Shown here in pieces: positions 7,685 through 13,677 of a stretch of 64,000 nucleotides of DNA (position 1 is the stretch's first letter; each line of letters begins with the position of its first letter). This DNA is from DATCRE01 sp035493595. GTDB lineage: Bacteria; Bacteroidota; Bacteroidia; Cytophagales; Cyclobacteriaceae. The notes beneath the pieces were generated by a model. The model searched no databases. It saw only the letters and a list, made by a program, of their open reading frames with translations, and was not told the origin of the DNA. The translations under genes and the position numbers were made by a program. The stretch covers positions 1-64,000 of the forward strand of contig DATJHZ010000497.1 of the NCBI GenBank assembly GCA_035493595.1, read 5' to 3'.

Positions 7685-7809
7685 AATTTATAACCCGGTT
7701 TATGGTTACCGGAAACATTTTTTAGTTTCTCCAATTGTTTCTTTATGCGCGCACTCATCTTCGTTGTAGACATGACGGATAGGATGAGTTTGTCTTCTTT
7801 AGTCAGCAT
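7681..7809 (-). CDS. small basic protein (42 aa)
   Basis: Frame from ATG 7809 to TGA 7681-7683: MLTKEDKLILSVMSTTKMSA and on to 42 residues, very Lys-rich. The ATGA overlap downstream and the seven-base overlap upstream fit the operon. Function unknown. Confidence 0.5.
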   Translation of the reverse strand: MLTKEDKLILSVMSTTKMSARIKKQLEKLKNVSGNHKPGYKL

Positions 7810-8003
7810 AGTTTTGATTCTTTAGGCAGAGATCCAATGAATACCATTTCGTATTCTTCCTCATCAACCGGATATCCTTGTTCACCATCTTTAATAATGA
7901 TATGTCCAGCTAATTCAAGATTATACCCTGCGTTGTATTCTGGATAGGTTTCATCAGGAACGGCAGTTTTTCTGTAAATCGCATATAAGCTATCGGTTTT
8001 CAT
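7803..8003 (-). CDS. small acidic hypothetical protein
   Basis: A 66-aa acidic protein (EGEQGYPVDEEEYEMVF-like middle, here DGEQGYPVDEEEYEMVF). ATG at 8003 follows the upstream gene by about 12 bases. Not recognised. Small acidic phage proteins sometimes act as inhibitors, but nothing specific supports this. Confidence 0.55.
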   Translation of the reverse strand: MKTDSLYAIYRKTAVPDETYPEYNAGYNLELAGHIIIKDGEQGYPVDEEEYEMVFIGSLPKESKLC

Positions 8004-8015
8004 AATGTCGCGCGT

Positions 8016-8912
8016 TTAGTGAGTATTGATTTGACCCCAACCCATTTTCTTAGCAAAGAGATTGATCTCTTTGCGCTCAATCTTATGACAACCAATAGTA
8101 AGAACACCATTCAAACCAAGCACGGTATAACCATCAATCACAAATCCTATAACATCTTTGCCGCTCTTTATTCGCTCAAATAATATTTTGGCCTGCTTAA
8201 CATTTACCCGCGCACCGTGCGAGGTCTCCACTACATTATCTGAAGCATTAAATCTCAAATAAACCTCATCAACATGATAGTATAACCTAATGTTTGCACC
8301 GCGTTTCCATTTCGCTATCTCTTTCTTTGCTTTTTCACGCCTTTCATTTTCTTGTGCCAACTCCCTACGTTGTGCCTCTAATTTTTGAGCCTCAAACGTG
8401 CTTTGTAGCTTGCTTAAATCCTGATCTTTGGCAAAGGCATACAATGCCACAAACGTATCGAATGTGAAGATTTTAATAGAAGTGTTGATAGCTGCCAGAT
8501 ATTTATCCACACGTTCAGCAATAGCCACAATTTCAAGCTTTGCTTTATCATGAGTAACTTTGCGGCGTTTAGTGTCTTGAATAATAAGATATTGCTCATG
8601 CATCTCTTTACCAAAAGCCAGTATATTACTATTAGCACCTTCAGACGGATCATTGCAGTAAACTAATTCTTTATGAGTTATAGCCCGCTGAACTTGGTAC
8701 ATATGCGAACTAGTCGTTACTGAATACCTGCGAGTGGTAAACAATACTCTATTGTTATCAATCATGCGCGCGATACAAAAATGATGGCCATAAGAATAAA
8801 TTTTGTCACCATTAAAAAACAGGTTCTTACCTGCGTTTCTACCTTCAGTCTGTGATTGTTTAGACCAAATATGCGCTACTTCATCGGTCGGAAATACTTT
8901 TTTCTGTCTCAT
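8016..8912 (-). CDS. conserved phage hypothetical protein
   Basis: A 298-aa protein. Residues 30-75 contain a phrase found in many phage and plasmid hypothetical proteins: GDKIYSYGHHFCIARM then VLFTTRRYSVTTSSHMYQV. A charged coiled coil covers about residues 168-200 (EAQRRELAQENERREKAKKE), and the end contains VIDGYTVLGLNGVLTIGCHK. The family has no assigned function that I know. It may bind nucleic acid; this is inference. Confidence 0.7.
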   Translation of the reverse strand: MRQKKVFPTDEVAHIWSKQSQTEGRNAGKNLFFNGDKIYSYGHHFCIARMIDNNRVLFTTRRYSVTTSSHMYQVQRAITHKELVYCNDPSEGANSNILAFGKEMHEQYLIIQDTKRRKVTHDKAKLEIVAIAERVDKYLAAINTSIKIFTFDTFVALYAFAKDQDLSKLQSTFEAQKLEAQRRELAQENERREKAKKEIAKWKRGANIRLYYHVDEVYLRFNASDNVVETSHGARVNVKQAKILFERIKSGKDVIGFVIDGYTVLGLNGVLTIGCHKIERKEINLFAKKMGWGQINTH

Positions 8913-8923
8913 CTCCTTAAACC

Positions 8924-9094
8924 TTATTTAGACCAAACACTCATTTTATTAGCAAATTCCATAGAGTCAATCTGAGTCTCTAATCTCATTTGCTTTTCAA
9001 AGGATGAAAAAGGCTTACTTGCCACTGGTTTTGGAAACATGTAGATAGCAGTGATAACCGCCGCAATTCCGATAATGATCTTGATTGTCTTCAT
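8924..9094 (-). CDS. small exported or membrane-anchored protein (56 aa)
   Basis: Frame from ATG 9094 to TAA 8924-8926. The N-terminus MKTIKIIIGIAAVITAIYMF is a signal peptide or membrane anchor, followed by a short polar tail (KPFSSFEKQMRLETQ). It is the first gene after the promoter-like gap at 9095-9256, so it may head the leftward operon. Function unknown. Confidence 0.6.
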   Translation of the reverse strand: MKTIKIIIGIAAVITAIYMFPKPVASKPFSSFEKQMRLETQIDSMEFANKMSVWSK

Positions 9095-9256
9095 TTTTGT
9101 ATCCCGTTTTGCGTGTCCCGGTAACGTTTTTGTCTGTGATTATGATGTAAAGATATTAACAGATATTAAGAAGTCAATACGTCAAGCAAACTATTTTTTA
9201 AATATTGTGTAAGTTGTTGATTGTCAGAAAGAATAATTTTTTGTTAGGAATGGATT
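9095..9256 (-). promoter_or_regulatory. leftward promoter region with shared 17-bp motif
   Basis: A 160-bp AT-rich gap without a convincing gene. It contains, on the minus strand, TTAATATCTGTTAATAT at 9153-9169, which is identical to the sequence at 29881-29897 in front of another transcription unit. I infer a promoter or operator for the genes to the left. Confidence 0.55.
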
Positions 9257-9817
9257 TTAGGCCGTTTGGCGTGCTTTATAAGTTGGTAAATCCTCACCAA
9301 TCACAATAGATCTTATTGGACAGTCATCATCAGGATTGATATAACGCTGGAATAATTCAGCCTGTTCCTTGAAATATAAATCCATAACCTGAATACCAAA
9401 ATCAGTAATGCCAATGGCCAACGAATCAGGCGAACTAACATACTCATAACTACCCAAACAACCTTTATCTAACAAGCCCTGAAGATAACCGCTAAACTTT
9501 GCCTTCGTCTTGAAACTACCAGTAACAATCTTAAGAAATACTGTTTTACTAATTACCTGCCTGCCTAAATTCTCAAGCAATCCAGATAACAATAACAGAC
9601 AATCAACCTCAAAGCGGTTAATACCATAAGCCTGATAAACCTTGTCACGGTAACGAACTAGTAATTGCGTTTTGTAACAACGTTGCATATGCCTCACACT
9701 TGTTTGCAAATATTCGGCCGGTGTTGGCTTAATCGTGCCAACCGTGGGTTGCGCGGTGCGCTGCGTTACGGTGTAAGATGGAGAAATTTTAGTAGGCTTT
9801 TCTGATGATTTACCCAC
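9257..9817 (-). CDS. putative DNA-binding or regulatory protein
   Basis: A 186-aa protein with a GTG start at 9817 (GKSSEKPTKISPSYTVTQRT); no closer ATG gives a complete protein. The centre (residues 65-150) reads like a winged-helix fold: YGINRFEVDCLLLLSGLLEN, VISKTVFLKIVTGSF, a basic helix, then DSLAIGITDFGIQVMDLYF, which resembles the MarR-like pattern of helices plus a wing. It stands alone next to the repeat-rich islet. Replication or transcription control is plausible but unproven. Confidence 0.6.
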   Translation of the reverse strand: MGKSSEKPTKISPSYTVTQRTAQPTVGTIKPTPAEYLQTSVRHMQRCYKTQLLVRYRDKVYQAYGINRFEVDCLLLLSGLLENLGRQVISKTVFLKIVTGSFKTKAKFSGYLQGLLDKGCLGSYEYVSSPDSLAIGITDFGIQVMDLYFKEQAELFQRYINPDDDCPIRSIVIGEDLPTYKARQTA

Positions 9818-9950
9818 AAAATTATGTTTGGTTGCGAAGATTTGGTGTTAAACGTTCGATTATTACGAACTATGATCCAAAAATAGTTTAATCCAGCTTC
9901 AGTGTCAAGCTTTTATATGCTCTTATTTTGAAAATATTGAAAACAGAGGC

Positions 9951-9997
9951 CCCCGGGTCTAGAAAAACCGATTGCCCAATCGGTCAGCGACCCGGGG
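9951..9997. repeat. nested GC-rich palindrome
   Basis: CCCCGGGTC at 9951-9959 pairs with GACCCGGGG at 9989-9997, and inside it ACCGATTG (9967-9974) pairs with CAATCGGT (9977-9984). The arms are perfect. It is strikingly GC-rich against an AT-rich background and lies just downstream of the minus-strand gene at 10031-10303. Confidence 0.85.
9960..9984 (-). terminator. intrinsic terminator for the leftward gene
   Basis: On the minus strand the inner stem ACCGATT-GGGC-AATCGGT is followed by TTTTTC, a standard intrinsic terminator. It would end transcription from the gene at 10031-10303. The outer palindrome could form after or instead of it. Confidence 0.7.
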
Positions 9998-10030
9998 ATG
10001 GTCTACCGCCTGGCGCAGGGAGGTATCCTT

Positions 10031-10303
10031 TCAGAATGGGCACCAGTTTTGGCCGTGAATGGCGATCATATCTTTTATCCAGTCATCTTTGGAAGCGAAC
10101 GGGCTCATTAGAGGCTCGTCACGCGAAATTATTCGTGGGTAGTGTGTTTGTACGTCTGCATGGTCGATCCAAGCGGAGACGCGGTTTGAGATGAGTCGTC
10201 TGGCTTCTTTTCCGGAATCATGGATGTCGAGGTCGAGGGCTTTGATGAGTTCCTGGACGTTTGGGAGGTTCAGGATTTTGGATTGTTGCTGGTTGAGTAT
10301 CAT
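10031..10303 (-). CDS. hypothetical protein (90 aa), higher GC than neighbours
   Basis: From ATG 10303: MILNQQQSKILNLPNVQELI and on to 90 residues. The C-terminal phrase SKDDWIKDMIAIHGQNWCPF loosely resembles the N-terminus of the 69-aa protein at 19591-19800 (FYKDLIRLHGKRW), hinting at a shared motif. It is flanked by a TTAACATTTGTTAAT motif on its 5' side and a terminator on its 3' side, so it is a single-gene unit. Base composition looks richer in G and C than the neighbouring genes, a possible sign of transfer. Confidence 0.6.
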   Translation of the reverse strand: MILNQQQSKILNLPNVQELIKALDLDIHDSGKEARRLISNRVSAWIDHADVQTHYPRIISRDEPLMSPFASKDDWIKDMIAIHGQNWCPF

Positions 10304-10326
10304 GGATTCGAAGGTAAATGAAAATA

Positions 10327-10341
10327 TTAACATTTGTTAAT
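10327..10341. promoter_or_regulatory. TTAACATTTGTTAAT motif
   Basis: A near-symmetric copy of the motif seen at 9153, 18766 and 29881. It lies 24 bp upstream of the minus-strand gene at 10031-10303 and next to the CCGGGATAGT repeat cluster on the other side. Likely an operator or promoter element (inference). Confidence 0.5.
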
Positions 10342-10343
10342 CT

Positions 10344-10527
10344 ACTATCCCGGTCTAAAATTTTATTTATTGTTTTTTTCACCTTCCCACTGGTCACAGA
10401 TACTAACTCTCCCGCCCCTTTGATATATTTCTCTAAAAAGAAATATATCTACAGGGAGTGACCGGGAGAGTTGATCAGTTGTATTCGGTTGACTCTCCCG
10501 GGATAGTCCGGGATAGTCCGGGAGAGT
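10344..10527. repeat. cluster of CCGGGA(T/G)AGT iteron-like repeats
   Basis: Ten-bp units: minus orientation at 10344-10353 (ACTATCCCGG), 10406-10415 (last base differs) and 10492-10501; plus orientation at 10462-10471, 10498-10507, 10508-10517 and 10518-10527. The last three are directly adjacent, a 10-bp period that puts the same face of the helix forward, and the whole block is bounded by ACTCTCCCGG and CCGGGAGAGT in inverted orientation. The 20-mer at 10508-10527 recurs exactly at 11591-11610. Typical of protein-binding iterons or operators. Confidence 0.85.
10422..10449. repeat. AT-rich perfect hairpin within the repeat cluster
   Basis: GATATATTTCT (10422-10432), loop CTAAAA, AGAAATATATC (10439-10449): an 11-bp perfect stem. 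It is bracketed by ACTCTCCCG on the left and CGGGAGAGT on the right. An AT-rich unwinding hairpin beside iterons is a pattern seen at replication origins, but it could equally be an operator or a transcript hairpin. Confidence 0.6.
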
Positions 10528-10570
10528 CGGGGGACTCTATCAAAAATTTGGATATTATTTCAATTTTTTG

Positions 10571-10682
10571 CTACTTTGAATTTCTGATTGAAATTTTTCG
10601 AAGTAGGACTCGAAGGATTTTGGTCTGGTTTAAATCCACCTATAGAAGCCCGAGCAGACGTCCTACACTGCCGGGTTTTTTA
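10571..10682 (+). ncRNA. structured leader or attenuator upstream of the LAGLIDADG-like pair
   Basis: Three helices can be drawn: CTACTTTGAA/TTCGAAGTAG (10571-10580 with 10597-10606), GGATTT/AAATCC (10615-10620 with 10632-10637), and a terminator CCCG-A-GCAG/CTGC-CGGG (10649-10657 with 10668-10675) followed by a T run ending five bases before the ATG at 10688. In addition GTAGGAC (10603-10609) is the exact complement of GTCCTAC (10660-10666) in the terminator loop, so a pseudoknot or a mutually exclusive anti-terminator fold is possible. A promoter-like TTTG at 10547-10550 with TACTTTG at 10572-10578 would make the first helix untranscribed; the start of the transcript is unknown. Confidence 0.55.
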
Positions 10683-10687
10683 TTTTC

Positions 10688-11158
10688 ATGAAGAGAATCC
10701 CAATTCACTTTAAAAAAATTACTCCTGAGGTTTTAAAGGAGGCCGCAATGATTGTTGATCAAGGATCAAGAGTTCGGTTTTACAAGATTAAAAACAGCAC
10801 GGTGCACAAGGTTTATATCAAAATCTTCCGGATAGATGATGATATGGATACGGAATTTATGTACCACCATTTTGGCGGATACTATTACGTGAAGGACAGT
10901 AAGTGCATTCGTGATCAGAAGAACTACTGGCTGAACATCCAGCAGCATCGGGCTGTTCGGCTGATGCAATTACTTCTGCCGTACCTGACGCTCAGGAAAG
11001 AGGTTGTGGAGTCTATTTTGGCTTATTATGATTCGAAGAAAAAGAATAAGAAGCGGAGATTGACGGCTGAAATGAAGGCTGAGCGGGATCAGATTTATAA
11101 AAATTACAAGGAAGCACAAGCCAGGTTTATGGAATGTGTTAAAAAATCAAAATCTTAA
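10688..11158 (+). CDS. LAGLIDADG-like endonuclease-fold protein A
   Basis: A 156-aa basic protein. EVLKEAAMIVDQGSRVRFYK (residues 11-30) can be aligned with a degenerate LAGLIDADG helix, keeping an Asp; then comes a beta-rich stretch, a HHFGGYYYV turn, and WLNIQQHRAVRLMQLLLPYL, the W...A..L...i.PYL pattern of this family's C-terminal helix, ending with a Lys-rich tail. Length fits a single-motif protein that would act as a dimer or pair with the next gene, two bases downstream. It may be a homing endonuclease, or a descendant turned DNA-binding regulator. No intron or host gene surrounds it. Confidence 0.6.
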   Translation: MKRIPIHFKKITPEVLKEAAMIVDQGSRVRFYKIKNSTVHKVYIKIFRIDDDMDTEFMYHHFGGYYYVKDSKCIRDQKNYWLNIQQHRAVRLMQLLLPYLTLRKEVVESILAYYDSKKKNKKRRLTAEMKAERDQIYKNYKEAQARFMECVKKSKS

Positions 11159-11160
11159 TT

Positions 11161-11562
11161 ATGAAGAACAGACAAGAACTAGCCTATATCTATGACTATT
11201 TTGGATACGCTGTTATCCATTTGAAAGGGGCTAAAGACAAACGAACTAAAGTTGAATTGTATTTTGTGAAGGATGAGAATGGTCTTTGTAACAGACTCAC
11301 CATGGAAGGCTATCAATGGCGATTTAAAAATGGTTATGCTTACATGAGTGGATTAGTTGCTATTTCGTTTTTAAAAGGCATTGTTGATTTGATTCGTATA
11401 AAGCGATGTCAGGTGAAAAAGATAATTGAGTTATATGGTATGGATCAAAATCCCAAAAATAAATCCAGAAAGATTGTTCTTCGAGATGCCATTCATAAGG
11501 ATAACAAGAGAACAGATCCGGTTTTGGATTACTTAAAAAGGCATAATGCGGACTTTTTTTAA
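11161..11562 (+). CDS. LAGLIDADG-like endonuclease-fold protein B
   Basis: A 133-aa basic protein two bases after protein A, clearly one operon. Residues 7-15 read LAYIYDYFG, matching L, A, D and G of LAGLIDADG at the right spacing; later YQWRFKNGYAYM... and LKGIVDLIRIKRCQVKKIIE fit the family's second half (W...A...L...i.IK..Q). Active-site acidity at the motif end (second D of LAGLIDADG) is lost (Phe), so cleavage activity is uncertain. Followed by a second copy of the 20-bp repeat at 11591-11610. Confidence 0.6.
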   Translation: MKNRQELAYIYDYFGYAVIHLKGAKDKRTKVELYFVKDENGLCNRLTMEGYQWRFKNGYAYMSGLVAISFLKGIVDLIRIKRCQVKKIIELYGMDQNPKNKSRKIVLRDAIHKDNKRTDPVLDYLKRHNADFF

Positions 11563-11610
11563 CTATCCCAATACTCCCGAATTCAAAAAACCGGGATAGT
11601 CCGGGAGAGT
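11562..11610. repeat. second CCGGGATAGT repeat block
   Basis: ACTATCCC and ACTCCCG in minus orientation (about 11563-11579), then the exact 20-mer CCGGGATAGTCCGGGAGAGT at 11591-11610, identical to 10508-10527. The two copies are in the same orientation and bracket the two-gene cassette and its leader. Confidence 0.85.
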
Positions 11611-11652
11611 GGGACACTTGGATTGAAAGGTTAATTTTTCTATGTTTGAGCC

Positions 11653-11727
11653 ATGAACAATAATCAATTGCATCCGCAACGACTTTTACCAGAAATTCTG
11701 GAGGTCATCGCTATGCAGTTTGGATAA
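11653..11727 (+). CDS. possible 24-aa peptide
   Basis: A short open frame MNNNQLHPQRLLPEILEVIA ending at TAA, between the repeat block and the terminator at 11758. Only its position between regulatory signals supports it; it may be chance. Confidence 0.2.
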   Translation: MNNNQLHPQRLLPEILEVIAMQFG

Positions 11728-11757
11728 GGATATACTTTTTAAACGACGCAAATGCTC

Positions 11758-11787
11758 AAAGCCTCCCTGATCAGGAGGCTTTTTGTT
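11758..11787 (+). terminator. intrinsic terminator before the tRNA cluster
   Basis: AAAGCCTCC-CTGATCA-GGAGGCTTTTT: a strong stem followed by T residues. It separates the LAGLIDADG-like operon from the tRNA genes that start six bases later. Confidence 0.85.
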
Positions 11788-11792
11788 TTTAT

Positions 11793-11868
11793 CAGGTATT
11801 GGGGAAGTCCGGTCGTTCCCGCCACACTTGGAATGTGGAGCTCGTTGGTTCAAATCCAGCATGCCTGA
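11793..11868 (+). tRNA. tRNA-Pro (anticodon TGG)
   Basis: Full cloverleaf by eye: acceptor CAGGTAT/ATGCCTG, D stem GGGA/TCCC, anticodon stem CCACA/TGTGG with loop CTTGGAA (anticodon TGG at 11829-11831), T stem GTTGG/CCAGC with loop TTCAAAT, discriminator A. It reads CCN proline codons. CCA is not encoded. Confidence 0.93.
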
Positions 11869-11875
11869 CTTTTAT

Positions 11876-11948
11876 TGCCGGATGGTGGAATTGGCAACAC
11901 ATCAGACTTTGATTCTGAAAATTACAGGTTCGAGACCTGTTCCGGCAA
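11876..11948 (+). tRNA. tRNA-Gln (anticodon TTG)
   Basis: Acceptor TGCCGGA/TCCGGCA (seven pairs), anticodon stem TCAGA/TCTGA with loop CTTTGAT (anticodon TTG), T arm ACAGG-TTCGAGA-CCTGT, discriminator A. The D arm GTGGAATTGGCAACAC resembles Gln tRNAs of Bacteroidota as I remember them. Confidence 0.92.
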
Positions 11949-11950
11949 CT

Positions 11951-12024
11951 GTGATCGTGGGCAAGTGGCTTAAGCCGCGAGATTGTGGTTCTCGTATTCG
12001 CCGGTTCGAATCCGGTCGATCACC
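11951..12024 (+). tRNA. tRNA-His (anticodon GTG)
   Basis: Acceptor GTGATCG/CGATCAC, anticodon stem CGAGA/TCTCG with loop TTGTGGT (anticodon GTG), T arm GCCGG-TTCGAAT-CCGGT, discriminator C. The base before the acceptor is T, not the G at -1 that is normally encoded for tRNA-His in bacteria, a point worth noting. Confidence 0.92.
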
Positions 12025-12034
12025 AAAAATTAAT

Positions 12035-12114
12035 GCCCCTGTGACATATGCAAACTGGCACAGCTGACGGTTTTAGACACCGTGTTTTTGAGAGTTCGAT
12101 TCTCTCCAGGGGTA
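12035..12114 (+). tRNA. tRNA-Leu (anticodon TAG), short variable arm
   Basis: Acceptor GCCCCTG/CAGGGGT, anticodon stem ACGGT/ACCGT with loop TTTAGAC (anticodon TAG), T arm GAGAG-TTCGATT-CTCTC, discriminator A. The variable region is only about six bases (GTTTTT), whereas bacterial tRNA-Leu normally carries a long variable arm. Confidence 0.8.
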
Positions 12115-12118
12115 CAAT

Positions 12119-12192
12119 GGCTGCATGGCGAAACTGGCAGACGCGTCAGACTTAAAATCTGAATTTTACGAGTTCGAATCTCGTTGCGGCTA
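12119..12192 (+). tRNA. tRNA-Leu (anticodon TAA), short variable arm
   Basis: Acceptor GGCTGCA/TGCGGCT, D arm with AAACTGGCAGA, anticodon stem TCAGA/TCTGA with loop CTTAAAA (anticodon TAA), five-base variable region, T arm ACGAG-TTCGAAT-CTCGT, discriminator A. The D loop is Leu-like but the long variable arm is missing. Its 3' end overlaps the stop codon of the convergent methyltransferase gene. Confidence 0.88.
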
Positions 12193-13236
12193 CAAAAATT
12201 TCTCGATCAATGTTCTGAAAGCGAGTTCGGCTTGCTGTTCAACGACGGCATTTCCTGCCATGCGAAGAAGGTCTTCTCTAAAGTTGTACCCATTAATTGC
12301 ATAACCCAGGCTGGATTCAAGACGAGGCTCTTCGAATTCGAATTGATTTGGTCCTTGTCCTGCTGGAAAAAGACTTGTCTGGGCAATTGATCGCACCGAT
12401 TCCTCCCATCGCTTCTTTGCATTTCCATGCCGGCCGTGTCCTTCCAGTCGAGACTGGAAGGAGTTGTCCATTGTCTGACTTGAACTGGTAATGCTGTTCC
12501 TCCTTGTTGAAATTTTGTTTTTCTGTTGGTTGAACTTGATAACGATGTCGTCCACTTTCTCACTGTCTCCGCCAGATATAACGGAACGGTGTTCTGGTTG
12601 GCATTTGACTTCCGATAATCCAAGCACTTCTGCAAGGTCTCCTCGTCTCTTACTCTGTTCAGAGCAGTAAGTGTCGGCCACGGCAAGGATGAAGAGACGT
12701 TTTCTAAGATGTGGCGTGCCCACTTGCTCCGCAGCGAATATGTCCGCTTCAACTTTGTAACCAAGGCTTGATATTCGTTCTCTGACTTCCTGGTATCCGA
12801 TATTGAGGTGGTTTGCGACGTTTTCGAAGAAACAGAGAACAGGTCTAACTGCGTCGATTCCATGTTCAAAGAAGGGGAAGAGATGTCGTGGATCGGCGAC
12901 TCCGTTCTGTAGCCCGGCTTGTGAAAATGGTTGACAAGGATATCCTCCAGTGAGGATGTGTATTTTTCGGTAAAACTGTTCGTACGGGAATGTTTTAAGA
13001 TCAGTCCAGATAGGCACTGGAGCCACCATACCTTGTTCCATTTTCGCTGCCACATTGTAGGCGGCAAAGGATTCGATTTCCACAATAGCGGCATATTGGA
13101 GAATTCTAGCTTGATACATTTTTTCTCCTTGATGTGGGTACCGTAGTGCTGCAATTCCTCGTTCCAGTCCTCGATCAAGTCCACCTTGTCCGTGGCAAAG
13201 GCTGAGTGTAGCGAGTGTTTTTTCGGGATTATCCAC
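12190..13236 (-). CDS. C5-cytosine DNA methyltransferase
   Basis: A 348-aa Dcm-type enzyme that transfers methyl from SAM to C5 of cytosine. Motif I LCHGQGGLDRGLERG (13-27), motif IV GGYPCQPFSQAG with catalytic Cys101, motif VI FFENV (136-140), motif VIII QVGTPHLRKRLFIL (171-184), and motif X GNAVVEQQAELAF (328-340) are all in this frame. The start is a GTG at 13236; an ATG two bases upstream opens the other frame. It likely protects phage DNA from host restriction or marks it; no cognate endonuclease is nearby. It ends convergently on tRNA-Leu(TAA). Confidence 0.93.
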   Translation of the reverse strand: MDNPEKTLATLSLCHGQGGLDRGLERGIAALRYPHQGEKMYQARILQYAAIVEIESFAAYNVAAKMEQGMVAPVPIWTDLKTFPYEQFYRKIHILTGGYPCQPFSQAGLQNGVADPRHLFPFFEHGIDAVRPVLCFFENVANHLNIGYQEVRERISSLGYKVEADIFAAEQVGTPHLRKRLFILAVADTYCSEQSKRRGDLAEVLGLSEVKCQPEHRSVISGGDSEKVDDIVIKFNQQKNKISTRRNSITSSSQTMDNSFQSRLEGHGRHGNAKKRWEESVRSIAQTSLFPAGQGPNQFEFEEPRLESSLGYAINGYNFREDLLRMAGNAVVEQQAELAFRTLIEKFL

Positions 13237-13238
13237 AT
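12207..13238 (-). other. 343-codon overlapping frame within the methyltransferase gene
   Basis: The same strand, one frame over, is open for 343 codons from an ATG at 13238. Parts look protein-like and recall C-terminal regions annotated on other phage cytosine methyltransferases: SLPWPTLTALN, WTTPSSLDWKDTAGM and LNPAWVMQLMG. All catalytic motifs are in the other frame. It may be an overprinted frame or a trace of ancient frameshifting; independent expression is not shown. The family resemblance is from memory. Confidence 0.35.
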
Positions 13239-13240
13239 CT

Positions 13241-13411
13241 TTAATTTTCTAATTTTTTTAAATTCTCCAATTCAAATATTGCTTCTGTCAAAACATCAAT
13301 GGCAACATCGATTGTTTTTGAACCAATAACAAAAACCATCACACCACGGACAGTGACATGATATGTCGGTATACTTTCCGGCTTCTCTGACTTTTCTTTC
13401 TCGTTACTCAT
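13241..13411 (-). CDS. small hypothetical protein (56 aa)
   Basis: Frame from ATG 13411 to TAA 13241-13243: an acidic-basic N-terminus MSNEKEKSEKPE, a beta-like middle (YHVTVRGVMVFVIG) and a helical end. Four-base ATGA overlap with the upstream gene and direct proximity to the methyltransferase start. Function unknown. Confidence 0.55.
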   Translation of the reverse strand: MSNEKEKSEKPESIPTYHVTVRGVMVFVIGSKTIDVAIDVLTEAIFELENLKKLEN

Positions 13412-13677
13412 TTCTTTTCAACTTTAAACCACACATGCATCTCAAATCCAAAAAAACAAAACCGGATGGCGTATGAGTCCCAGCTACAATACCAGTGCTG
13501 GATTCCGATGTACACCGGATCAGATGCATCAAACAATAATCGCTTATGGATAATTTTCCACCTGTTAGTAAAATAGATACGATTAAATTTTGTCACATAC
13601 TTTATTTTCTTTGGCTTCTCTTCCCAATACTCTTCAGGGTAAGGATGCGTTTCATCTACTATAATTTCTTGTGCCAT
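13408..13677 (-). CDS. hypothetical protein
   Basis: An 89-aa protein rich in aromatic residues (QHWYCSWDSYAIRFCFFGFE). Possibly a small beta-fold. Overlaps the upstream gene by 19 bases and the downstream one by four. Not recognised. Confidence 0.55.
   Translation of the reverse strand: MAQEIIVDETHPYPEEYWEEKPKKIKYVTKFNRIYFTNRWKIIHKRLLFDASDPVYIGIQHWYCSWDSYAIRFCFFGFEMHVWFKVEKK

Noticed and set aside
9928..10194. Plus-strand 88-codon frame
   Set aside because: It runs through the GC-rich palindrome and antisense to the more protein-like gene at 10031-10303.
10458..10691. Plus-strand frame over the repeat cluster and leader
   Set aside because: It is made of the repeated CCGGGATAGT units and the terminator; composition is not protein-like.
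12035..12192. Suppressor tRNA suggesting stop-codon reassignment
   Set aside because: The anticodons are TAG and TAA, which read CUA and UUA leucine codons, not stop codons; genes in the window end normally.
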